Of a stretch of 64,000 nt of DNA, positions 57,797-64,000 are shown in pieces. The stretch comes from Eubacteriales bacterium mix99 (lineage in GTDB: Bacteria; Bacillota; Clostridia; Caldicoprobacterales; DTU083): contig CP121690.1 of assembly GCA_038396605.1 (NCBI GenBank), positions 2,420,356 through 2,484,355 of the forward strand, read 5' to 3'. Below the pieces are notes generated by a model. That model was not told where the DNA came from. It searched no databases and saw nothing but the letters and a program-made list of their open reading frames with translations. Each line of letters begins with the position of its first letter. Position 1 is the stretch's first letter. The position numbers were made by a program, and so were the translations under genes.

Positions 57797-58267
57797 TTGA
57801 ACAAACAAAGTGGACTGACCCTTCTTGAATGCATCCTGTCACTGAGTATTTTTTCCATTGTAATAGCTGCTGTCATGACATTTTCCATGACGGCATATCG
57901 CCTGGTCCAATCCATTGAAGAACAGGTGGAAGCAGAGGAAAATGTCCGGGCAGCACTGGATCGTATATCGGAAACAATACGCTTTACGGACGGGGCCGGA
58001 AAAAAAGTGGAGGTTTCCGGAAAAGAGCTGAATATCTATATTGAGAACGTTTCAACTCCATCGCATGGGGTGCATGCCTATACTTTATCGAAAAGTGGAA
58101 CCCTGAGAGAAAGTTTTGGCGGTGGAGTAAATGATCTTGCGCACAATATATCCGTTTTTGAACCCAGTCTGGAGAAGGATCTGCTGACGATAAAAATAGG
58201 CAGGAAAGGATATCACGGCAAGCCTGCATTTACGTTGAAGAAAGTGTTCTATCTTGGAGATGAGTAA
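57797..58267 (+). CDS. Minor pseudopilin, GspJ/PilW-like
   Basis: A 156-residue prepilin started by TTG 57797 directly after AGGAGGAG. A very short leader (MNKQSG) precedes LTLLECILSLSIFSIVIAAV, again with Glu5. The following ENVRAALDRISETIRF stretch is typical of GspJ/PilW-like minor pilins. It stops just before the next TTG start. Confidence 0.87.
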   Translation: MNKQSGLTLLECILSLSIFSIVIAAVMTFSMTAYRLVQSIEEQVEAEENVRAALDRISETIRFTDGAGKKVEVSGKELNIYIENVSTPSHGVHAYTLSKSGTLRESFGGGVNDLAHNISVFEPSLEKDLLTIKIGRKGYHGKPAFTLKKVFYLGDE

Positions 58268-59602
58268 TTGAAGGGTTCGATACTGATTCCGCTTCTTTTT
58301 ATTATGGCAGCTCTCTCGGTTCTGCCGGGGATGGTATCCTCCGTGGTGGATAACCATTTTGCCATTTCCAGGGCGGAGGATCTGCATCAGGAAGCCTATT
58401 ATCTGGCAGAATCCGGCGCCCGTTGCGCTGCCCGGGATTTTACGCAGATCATCCGGGAGGTTCAGGCGGAATGCCTGTCGGATTTTGAGTGGGATCCTTT
58501 GATGCATTCGCTTTCCAGTCTACAGGAAAGTGCGGACCGGCATGTGGCGGAAGAGTTGATCCCAAAACTGAAGGGAAGATTGAAAGAAATGGGCTATGGG
58601 GATTCTGTGGTGGATTATACCGGACCGGTTTTATCAGATCTGCCTCCCGAATCGGATATCGATGTGAAGATTATCTGCAGGTTCCGCAACCAACCTCCAG
58701 AGATGAGGATTGTCTCCAGGGCAAAAATCGGTAAAATAAAAAGACGGGTCGATGCCACTCTTCAAATCAATAAAGTAAGTCAGCTATATGACAGCAGTCT
58801 GTTTTGTATGACTCTGTTATCCGATGAGGGAATGGAAGTATGCGGCTCCGGCTCTTTCCAGTCCGATGGTGAGGTATACACCCAGGGGGAGATTCTTGCA
58901 GAGGGGCAAAGCAGGCTGGAACTACGCAATCATCTTTTCACCAGGCAGGATATTATCATCCGGGAGGAAAGCTCCGCTTCTTTTTCACAGGATCTTGTCT
59001 GCGGCAGCATTATAACAGCAGGAAAAGGCAATCAGGTTATTTGCCGAAAGGATGTATATGCCTATCATCCCATAGAGGCTCTGCAGAATTCCATTGCGAT
59101 TAAGGGAAACCTTCATACTCCCCGTCAATCCAATTTTCTTGCGGGGGCGGCAACCGGGGACATTCTGTACAAAATGGAAAAACAGGCTGGCTGGGATTAC
59201 AGAACACAGCTGGATCCATCGGTTTTGGTACCAAAGGTTAATGTGCTGCCAAATGAAACAGGATTCTCTGTCCGGAATCCGGATTCCCCTGTCCTTTGTG
59301 TGATTCCGGAGGAAAAAGATATTGTCCTCCCACCGGGAGAATACAGCGGTATCGTGTGTACAAACGGTTCCATTCAGGTTGGACCGGGGGATTCCGTACG
59401 TTTCCGCGGTCTGTTGATTTCCGGGAAAAAGGTGGTTGTGGAAGGAAACCTCAGTTTGAAGGAAGATAAAAGACTTTTGCTTCATTTGCTGGAGGAACAG
59501 GGGGAACCGCTGAAGCGCTTTTTCAGGGTGGATGACAAAAAGGCCCTGGTGGAGATTTCATCCTTCCGGGAGCATCTCTATCGGGAAATTATAGAAGAAT
59601 GA
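58268..59602 (+). CDS. PilX-like pilus protein with repetitive beta-rich C-terminal domain
   Basis: A 444-residue protein. The N-terminus MKGSILIPLLFIMAALSVLP is a hydrophobic membrane or pilin-like helix, followed by LHQEAYYLAESGARCAARDF, the signature of PilX-like minor pilins. After a linker (about 70-180), residues about 180-420 are a beta-rich, Gly- and Ser-containing repeat region (QSDGEVYTQGEI, KDVYAYHPIE, GIVCTNGSIQVGPGDSV) reminiscent of bactofilin- or parallel beta-helix-type folds. A surface adhesin-like role is inference. The TTG start sits a few bases after the previous stop. Confidence 0.82.
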   Translation: MKGSILIPLLFIMAALSVLPGMVSSVVDNHFAISRAEDLHQEAYYLAESGARCAARDFTQIIREVQAECLSDFEWDPLMHSLSSLQESADRHVAEELIPKLKGRLKEMGYGDSVVDYTGPVLSDLPPESDIDVKIICRFRNQPPEMRIVSRAKIGKIKRRVDATLQINKVSQLYDSSLFCMTLLSDEGMEVCGSGSFQSDGEVYTQGEILAEGQSRLELRNHLFTRQDIIIREESSASFSQDLVCGSIITAGKGNQVICRKDVYAYHPIEALQNSIAIKGNLHTPRQSNFLAGAATGDILYKMEKQAGWDYRTQLDPSVLVPKVNVLPNETGFSVRNPDSPVLCVIPEEKDIVLPPGEYSGIVCTNGSIQVGPGDSVRFRGLLISGKKVVVEGNLSLKEDKRLLLHLLEEQGEPLKRFFRVDDKKALVEISSFREHLYREIIEE

Positions 59603-59615
59603 GGTGAGTCTTTCG

Positions 59616-60542
59616 TTGGCCTTTTCCAGAAAAGTTCTTGCTTTGGACATGGGAAACCATTCCTATAAGATCATTGCAGCTGTCAAAGAGCCGGATATCC
59701 GCATCCTTCATTATGGCATTCTTCCATGGGAGGAAATCAACGGGACCGGAACCCCGGTGCGACTCATCCGGAAATGGCAATACCGTTCCATGAATACGGT
59801 ATTGTCTTTTCACCACACGTCCATGGTGATCCGGGAAATAAAGCTGAAGGGGGAAGAGGAATCCCGGTTCCCCGGGCTTGTATGGGAAGAGATGAATCGA
59901 TACCAGACGGATCTGAATGAGAAGTTTGATTATGATTATCTTCTGTTACCCGAAAGGGATCGTCAAAACGGACAGCGTACAGCGTTAGCCGCTGCTGTTT
60001 CCAGAAGCGTCAATCGGGAATATATTGACAGGGCAATCCGCCTGGGATTCCATCTGACCGCTGTCGATGTCCAGATCTATGCCGTTCTGCGGGTTTTCCG
60101 TTGCCTGATGAATCGCTGCAGGGAGCTTCCTTCCCATTCTGCTTATTTGATGCTGGATCTGGGGTACGACAACACCACGGTAGCCATTGCTTATCGGGAA
60201 AGAATATTTGCGCCCAGGGTGATTCCTGTAGGATGCAGATGCCTGGAGGGCGGGTCCGCGGACCTCATGGAGGGTTATCTGATTCCCATTCTCCGAAGCT
60301 GCAGCAGTCTGATAGATACCTTTACCTATTCCCATGCCGGTATTCCCCTGCAGCAGGCGATCGCATACGGAGGAGGCGTGTATGCCGGGGGTGTTTGTTC
60401 TGCCATGCAGGATCAGATTTCCGTGAAACTTTCTGACATGAATGAATTTCGGAATTATTTTCCTGAAATTCCGTCCGGAATGGATCTGAATTTGTACGGA
60501 AACTGCCTTGGCTCCGTGCTATGGAAGGAGAATACCGAATGA
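59616..60542 (+). CDS. pilM: Type IV pilus assembly protein PilM
   Basis: PilM is an actin-like cytoplasmic protein that links PilN to the motor. The 308-residue protein has the ATPase-fold opening KVLALDMGNHSYKIIAA, LMLDLGYDNTTVAIAYRER near residue 185 and AIAYGGGVYAGG near 255. TTG 59616 follows GAGGTGA by 8 bases and is preferred over the GTG 59604, which is part of that site. It overlaps pilN by 4 bp. Confidence 0.88.
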   Translation: MAFSRKVLALDMGNHSYKIIAAVKEPDIRILHYGILPWEEINGTGTPVRLIRKWQYRSMNTVLSFHHTSMVIREIKLKGEEESRFPGLVWEEMNRYQTDLNEKFDYDYLLLPERDRQNGQRTALAAAVSRSVNREYIDRAIRLGFHLTAVDVQIYAVLRVFRCLMNRCRELPSHSAYLMLDLGYDNTTVAIAYRERIFAPRVIPVGCRCLEGGSADLMEGYLIPILRSCSSLIDTFTYSHAGIPLQQAIAYGGGVYAGGVCSAMQDQISVKLSDMNEFRNYFPEIPSGMDLNLYGNCLGSVLWKENTE

Positions 60543-61099
60543 AGGATCTCAATCTTTTACCGCAGGAATATCAAGGAAAGTCGCCGGCAGGTCACTGGTT
60601 TGTTCTGTTTCTTATTTTGTGCCTTTCTGTCTGGCCGATAGTGAATTACGGTTTTCTGAAACCATTGCGGACCCGAAGTGAGAAAAAGCAGATGCTTGCT
60701 TCTGCCCGGGCGCAGACAGGGCAGCCTTCCGTGCTGGAGAAGGATTATGAACAGCAGCAGGCAAAGCTGGAGGAATGGCAGGACCGGATATCGGCTTTTC
60801 ATGAAATGGAGGAGGAAGCTCCGCAATCCTGGCGGAATAGATGTGATGTCCTGATGGATTCCCTTCCGCATGGTGTCTCCATTCAGGAAATAACCTGTGA
60901 TGGGACAACGGTCGTGGTGTCCGGAAGCAGTCCGGATGAAGTCCTTCTCGCAGAATATCTCCGCAATCTGAAGGACAGCGGGTTCTTTTCAGAGGTTCGT
61001 ATGGAAAGGATCCTTTATCGGGACAATAAGGAAGTGGCTTTTCATTTATATTTATATGGTATCCTGGATTTCCGGAAAACGAAGGAGGAGACATCATGA
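60539..61099 (+). CDS. pilN: Type IV pilus assembly protein PilN
   Basis: PilN is a single-pass membrane protein that binds PilM by its N-terminus. The 186-residue protein has the conserved cytoplasmic motif MKDLNLLPQEYQ, a membrane segment (about 20-40), a coiled stretch (KDYEQQQAKLEEWQDRISAF) and a periplasm-type ferredoxin-like domain (about 100-180). GAAGGAGA precedes the ATG. It overlaps pilM and pilO by 4 bp each. Confidence 0.9.
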   Translation: MKDLNLLPQEYQGKSPAGHWFVLFLILCLSVWPIVNYGFLKPLRTRSEKKQMLASARAQTGQPSVLEKDYEQQQAKLEEWQDRISAFHEMEEEAPQSWRNRCDVLMDSLPHGVSIQEITCDGTTVVVSGSSPDEVLLAEYLRNLKDSGFFSEVRMERILYRDNKEVAFHLYLYGILDFRKTKEETS

Positions 61100-61695
61100 G
61101 CCGGAAGAACATCCGAAAAGAGCTGCTCCTGCCGGCCTTCCTTGTTTTTGCTTTCTTCCTGTATTACAGGTTCTTTCTTGGCCCGGTTCGCAGAGACATC
61201 CGCAATGATAGCAGGGAGTTGTCTTCCCTGCAGAAAAGTGCGGATATGGTTTGGAAGCGGGATGATCTTGCTGCCCGGTCCTCAGAACTGAAAACCAGGT
61301 TCCGGAAAATCAAGGCCGGTTTACCGAAAGATCTGGATTCTTATGATATAATCGTCATGCTGTCGGAATCGGACCTGGGTCACATGAAAAAAGAAAGTCT
61401 TATTTTTCTGGAGCCCATAAAAAAGAAGGACTATATTGTCCTGCCGGTGCGCTTTCATTTTTCAACGGATTATTCCGGTCTGACGCAGCTGTTGTCTTCC
61501 CTGGATTCCCTTTCCGTCCGGCCTTCCGTATCCGACATGCAGATATCGTTGATCCATCCGGAAGAAGGCAATGGGGATTCCATAGGGACGGCAGGTGGAG
61601 CGAATAATCCTCTTGATGTGGAGATGACGTTGAATTTTTACAGAAAAGGAGACAAAGCATCATCGGATGAATCAAAATCTGTTTCGATCAAATGA
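61096..61695 (+). CDS. pilO: Type IV pilus assembly protein PilO
   Basis: A 199-residue protein with one N-terminal membrane segment (about 10-30), a coiled region (about 40-85) and a globular C-terminal domain, the PilO/GspM plan. It pairs with PilN in the alignment complex. Identification rests mainly on position and architecture, since PilO is poorly conserved; the phrase VLPVRFHFSTDYSGLTQLLSSLDSL is typical (first 20: VLPVRFHFSTDYSGLTQLLS). It is the last pil gene. Confidence 0.85.
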   Translation: MSRKNIRKELLLPAFLVFAFFLYYRFFLGPVRRDIRNDSRELSSLQKSADMVWKRDDLAARSSELKTRFRKIKAGLPKDLDSYDIIVMLSESDLGHMKKESLIFLEPIKKKDYIVLPVRFHFSTDYSGLTQLLSSLDSLSVRPSVSDMQISLIHPEEGNGDSIGTAGGANNPLDVEMTLNFYRKGDKASSDESKSVSIK

Positions 61696-61720
61696 CTTTC
61701 AAAGGAGTGTGTTTCTCATC

Positions 61721-62599
61721 ATGAACAAAATAAAATTCGGCCCGGCTGGCAATTCTGAAAGCTTCTATGAACAAGGCCATCGAAACAGCGTGGAAATGCC
61801 GAAATGGCTTCATGACATGGGCCTGGAGGCCTATGAGTATTCCGTTACCAGGGGGATTCGCCTGAAGGAATCGACTGCAGGGGAAATTGGGGAACAGGCT
61901 GCAAAATGGGGAATTGCCATGAGCCTGCATGCGCCTTATTATATCAATCTGGCCAGCCGGGAGGAGGAAGGGCGGAAGAAAACCGTCCGTTATCTGTATC
62001 GCTCCATGGAAGCTGCCGACTGGTTTGGTGCGAAACGGGTTGTGTTCCATCCGGGATCTGCCGGAAAAGGGGACAGGGAGCCGGCAATGAAAGATGCGAA
62101 AAAGCTGTTGCTGCGGGCCATGGAGGAGTGCAGTGAATTTATCGCAAAAGGAATCCACCTCTGTCCCGAGACCATGGGAAAGAAGAACCAGCTGGGCTCA
62201 CTGGAGGAAATACTGGATCTGTGCCAACTGGATGAGTCCCTGATTCCCACTGTGGATTTTGGACACCTTCATGCCCGTTCACAGGGAGGAATCCGCACAT
62301 CAAAGGATTATGAAAACATATTGGATTCCATTTCGGGAGCGCTTGACGACCGGCGGGGAAGAGCGTTTCACGTGCATTTCAGCAGGATTGAATACACAGC
62401 TGCGGGGGAAAAAAGGCACCGGACCTATCAGGAAACGGAATACGGTCCGGACTTTGAGCCCCTTGCGGAGCTTCTCCTTCAAAAGAATCTGGAACCCGTC
62501 ATTATATGCGAGTCCAGAAAAACCATGGCGGAAGATGCCGTCCGGCTGCAAAAAATCCTGCAGGAAAAATTTTCTCTATTCAACGGAGCCCGTTTATGA
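61721..62599 (+). CDS. Endonuclease IV-like TIM barrel protein
   Basis: A 292-residue protein of the AP endonuclease 2 (endonuclease IV) superfamily, which cuts DNA at abasic sites with three zinc ions. Most metal ligands align: His in SLHAPYY, His in VVFHPGS, Glu in CPETMGK, Asp and His in VDFGHLHA, His in FHVHFS and Glu in IICESRK. The usual DRH motif is replaced by EKRHRT, so one Asp ligand is missing (Lys instead). The enzyme may act on a different substrate. It starts after AAAGGAG at long spacing, 25 bases past pilO. Confidence 0.85.
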   Translation: MNKIKFGPAGNSESFYEQGHRNSVEMPKWLHDMGLEAYEYSVTRGIRLKESTAGEIGEQAAKWGIAMSLHAPYYINLASREEEGRKKTVRYLYRSMEAADWFGAKRVVFHPGSAGKGDREPAMKDAKKLLLRAMEECSEFIAKGIHLCPETMGKKNQLGSLEEILDLCQLDESLIPTVDFGHLHARSQGGIRTSKDYENILDSISGALDDRRGRAFHVHFSRIEYTAAGEKRHRTYQETEYGPDFEPLAELLLQKNLEPVIICESRKTMAEDAVRLQKILQEKFSLFNGARL

Positions 62600-62711
62600 T
62601 AACATGGTAATGAAATTCAAAAACGGCTGGCCTGCGGGGGCTGCCCGTTATAGAAGTATATAAATTGGAACACAATCTATTTTAGAGTCAGGAAAGAGAG
62701 GTACCGATCCA

Positions 62712-63269
62712 ATGATATCAGCAGGTGATTTTCGAAAGGGCGTTACAGTGGAGATGGATGATTCCGTATACACCATTGTGGACTTTCAGCATGTAAAACC
62801 AGGCAAGGGGGCGGCTTTTGTCCGAACCAAGCTGAAAAATGTCATAACAGGCGGGGTGCTGGAGAAGACGTTCAGCCCTACGGACAAACTTCCCAGGGCC
62901 CATGTGGAGACCAAGGAAATGCAGTATCTTTACAATGATGGGGAGCTTTATTACTTTATGGACCTGGAGACTTATGAGCAGATCCCCCTGAACCAGTCCC
63001 AGGTGGAGGATGCGATCCCCTATATTAAGGAAAATTCCAATGTCATCATCAAATTTTTCAAGGGGGAGGCTTTCTCCGTGGAGCCGCCGAATTTTGTGGA
63101 ATTGGAAGTGGTTCAGGCAGATCCGGGATTCAAGGGAGATACTGCCACCGGCGGGACCAAATCCTGTACTTTGGAAACCAGCGCAGTCATTCAGGTACCA
63201 TTGTTTGTAAATGTGGGGGATGTCATACGGATTGACACCCGTACCGGGGAATATATGGAGCGCGTGTAA
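62712..63269 (+). CDS. efp: Elongation factor P
   Basis: EF-P relieves ribosome stalling at polyproline stretches. The 185-residue protein has the KOW-like domain I with the tip loop [16 protein letters not shown], where the lysine of PGKG is the site modified in many bacteria, the OB domains II and III and the C-terminal [17 protein letters not shown]. No modification genes (epmA, ymfI or earP type) are seen nearby. Efp near spoIIIA is the usual Firmicutes order. Confidence 0.97.
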   Translation: MISAGDFRKGVTVEMDDSVYTIVDFQHVKPGKGAAFVRTKLKNVITGGVLEKTFSPTDKLPRAHVETKEMQYLYNDGELYYFMDLETYEQIPLNQSQVEDAIPYIKENSNVIIKFFKGEAFSVEPPNFVELEVVQADPGFKGDTATGGTKSCTLETSAVIQVPLFVNVGDVIRIDTRTGEYMERV

Positions 63270-63325
63270 TGCATAAAATTCGTAAAGGGAAGGATTCTAT
63301 CATCATATAGGAAGGAGGCAATGGC

Positions 63326-63733
63326 ATGTACGATCTGAATGAAAGAGTTTCCTATCTGCGGGGCCTGGCAGACGGAACGGGAATCAGGGAGGACACGGAC
63401 GAGGGAAAGCTGTTAATCCATATCATTGATGTCCTGGATGAAATGGCACAGGCGATGTCCGAACTGGAAACCTCCCAGTCCGAATTGGACGATTATGTGG
63501 AAACCATAGACGGAGATTTAACCGATCTGGAAGATCAGGTTTTCGGTGAAGAATCTGATGGAGAGGAAGAGGATGAGGATTCCCATTACATAGAGGTGGA
63601 ATGTCCTCATTGTCATGAGACCGTTTTTTTTGATGAAGGCATTTTTGATGAGGAAGACGATATTGTCTGCCCCAATTGCAATAAAACAATATATTCCGAG
63701 AATGGATGCGACATCGAGAGTCACAGCGATTGA
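63326..63733 (+). CDS. CD1247-type zinc-ribbon protein of unknown function
   Basis: A 135-residue acidic protein. The N-terminal half (MYDLNERVSYLRGLADGTGI and LIHIIDVLDEMAQAMSELE) is a helical domain known in Clostridia as the CD1247 N-terminal domain; the middle is very acidic (EESDGEEEDEDS), and the end is a zinc ribbon with two CxxC pairs (CPHC and CPNC). Function is unknown; it may bind nucleic acid or RNA polymerase. AGGAAGGAGG precedes the ATG. A terminator follows 13 bases after the stop. Confidence 0.9.
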   Translation: MYDLNERVSYLRGLADGTGIREDTDEGKLLIHIIDVLDEMAQAMSELETSQSELDDYVETIDGDLTDLEDQVFGEESDGEEEDEDSHYIEVECPHCHETVFFDEGIFDEEDDIVCPNCNKTIYSENGCDIESHSD

Positions 63734-63746
63734 TTTTCACCTTTTA

Positions 63747-63776
63747 AAAACTCCGGCAGCTCAGCCGGAGTTTTTT
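63747..63776 (+). terminator. Intrinsic terminator after the zinc-ribbon gene
   Basis: AAAACTCCGGC (63747-63757) pairs perfectly with GCCGGAGTTTT (63764-63774), loop of 6, with further Ts. It separates efp and its partner from the spoIIIA operon. Confidence 0.95.
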
Positions 63777-63786
63777 GTTTTTGGTG

Positions 63787-63815
63787 TGATATTTGGGATA
63801 AGCCCTTCATAGATA
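63787..63815 (+). promoter_or_regulatory. Predicted SigE promoter of the spoIIIA operon
   Basis: TGATATT (63787-63793), a 14-bp spacer and CATAGATA (63808-63815) fit the mother-cell SigE pattern (ATATT-type -35, CATACAAT-type -10). It lies 30 bp before spoIIIAA, which SigE transcribes in Bacillus. Confidence 0.65.
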
Positions 63816-63844
63816 TGATTATATAAAAGGAGGACGAGTTGGAT

Positions 63845-64000
63845 ATGGCAACCATCACACCGATAAAGGAACCGAATCTGATCTGGCAGGAACCGGTTCT
63901 TGAAGCACTACCGGATAATATACGGGAAATGATCCGTGGGATACCAACTGATGTGCGGCTGGACCTGGAGGAAATCCGGATCCGGGAAGATCGTCCCCTC
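63845..64000 (+). CDS. spoIIIAA: Stage III sporulation protein AA (N-terminal part)
   Basis: Only the first 52 codons are in the window. The peptide ends in LDLEEIRIREDRPL, the typical SpoIIIAA N-terminal motif that precedes its AAA-like ATPase core. SpoIIIAA is thought to be the ATPase of the SpoIIIA-SpoIIQ channel between mother cell and forespore. AAAGGAGG lies 11 bases before ATG 63845 and 5 before TTG 63839, so the start may be two codons earlier. The SigE-type promoter and efp upstream support the call. Confidence 0.9.
   Translation, partial: MATITPIKEPNLIWQEPVLEALPDNIREMIRGIPTDVRLDLEEIRIREDRPL

Noticed and set aside
1..64000. CRISPR arrays, insertion sequences, prophage, rRNA and tRNA genes
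   Set aside because: No regularly spaced direct repeats, transposase or phage-type genes or cloverleaf-type sequences were recognised; intergenic gaps are almost all below 250 bp.

Overview
The window is a stretch of core chromosome from an endospore-forming, Gram-positive Clostridia-type bacterium. The sporulation genes point there: a partial alpha/beta small acid-soluble spore protein, ylbJ, an uninterrupted pro-sigK and the start of spoIIIAA. So do codY, ylxM-ffh, RNase J, fapR-controlled lipid genes, and the split glycine decarboxylase gcvPA/gcvPB. Frequent TTG and GTG starts, strong AGGAGG-type ribosome binding sites and 4-bp ATGA/TTGA gene overlaps are typical of such genomes. I cannot name genus or species. 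Almost every gene is on the + strand; the exceptions are ylbJ, tmcAL and a small hydrophobic repeat protein.

Layout. 0-8 kb: spore protein tail, a hairpin-rich spacer, rsmD-coaD, a coiled-coil protein, ylbJ, a patatin-like lipase, tmcAL, then pta-ackA (acetate and ATP from acetyl-CoA). 8-15 kb: DUF177-rpmF, then the FapR-autoregulated phospholipid/fatty-acid run fapR-plsX-fabH-fabD-fabG-acpP-fabF. 15-28 kb: rnc-smc-ftsY, ylxM-ffh, rpsP-khpA-rimM-trmD-rplS, lepB-ylqF-rnhB and a ComM-like AAA+ protein, followed by a lone type IV prepilin. 29-34 kb: the glycine cleavage genes gcvT-H-PA-PB. 34-44 kb: a PAS-GGDEF-HD-GYP c-di-GMP protein, dprA, topA, hslVU-codY, and a nucleotidyltransferase fused to a phosphomannomutase-like domain that has lost its catalytic motifs. 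44-51 kb: RNase J, mltG, a class B penicillin-binding protein, sigK, a DegV protein, a YqeG phosphatase. 51-62 kb: a type IV pilus cluster (pilB-T-C-D, three minor pilins, a PilX-like protein, pilM-N-O). 61.7-64 kb: an endonuclease IV-like TIM barrel, efp, a zinc-ribbon protein, and spoIIIAA behind a SigE-type promoter.

Working together: pilus assembly genes, a separate pilin beside comM, and dprA suggest pilus-linked DNA uptake or surface motility; the c-di-GMP enzyme and an MshEN-like N-terminus on PilB suggest second-messenger control. No CRISPR array, prophage, insertion sequence, rRNA or tRNA gene was seen. The least ordinary items are the degenerate mutase fusion, the PilX-like protein with a repetitive C-terminal domain, the hairpin-rich spacers at 0.2-0.5 kb and 47.0-47.2 kb, the 23-residue repeat protein at 29 kb, and the altered endonuclease IV-like protein at 62 kb.
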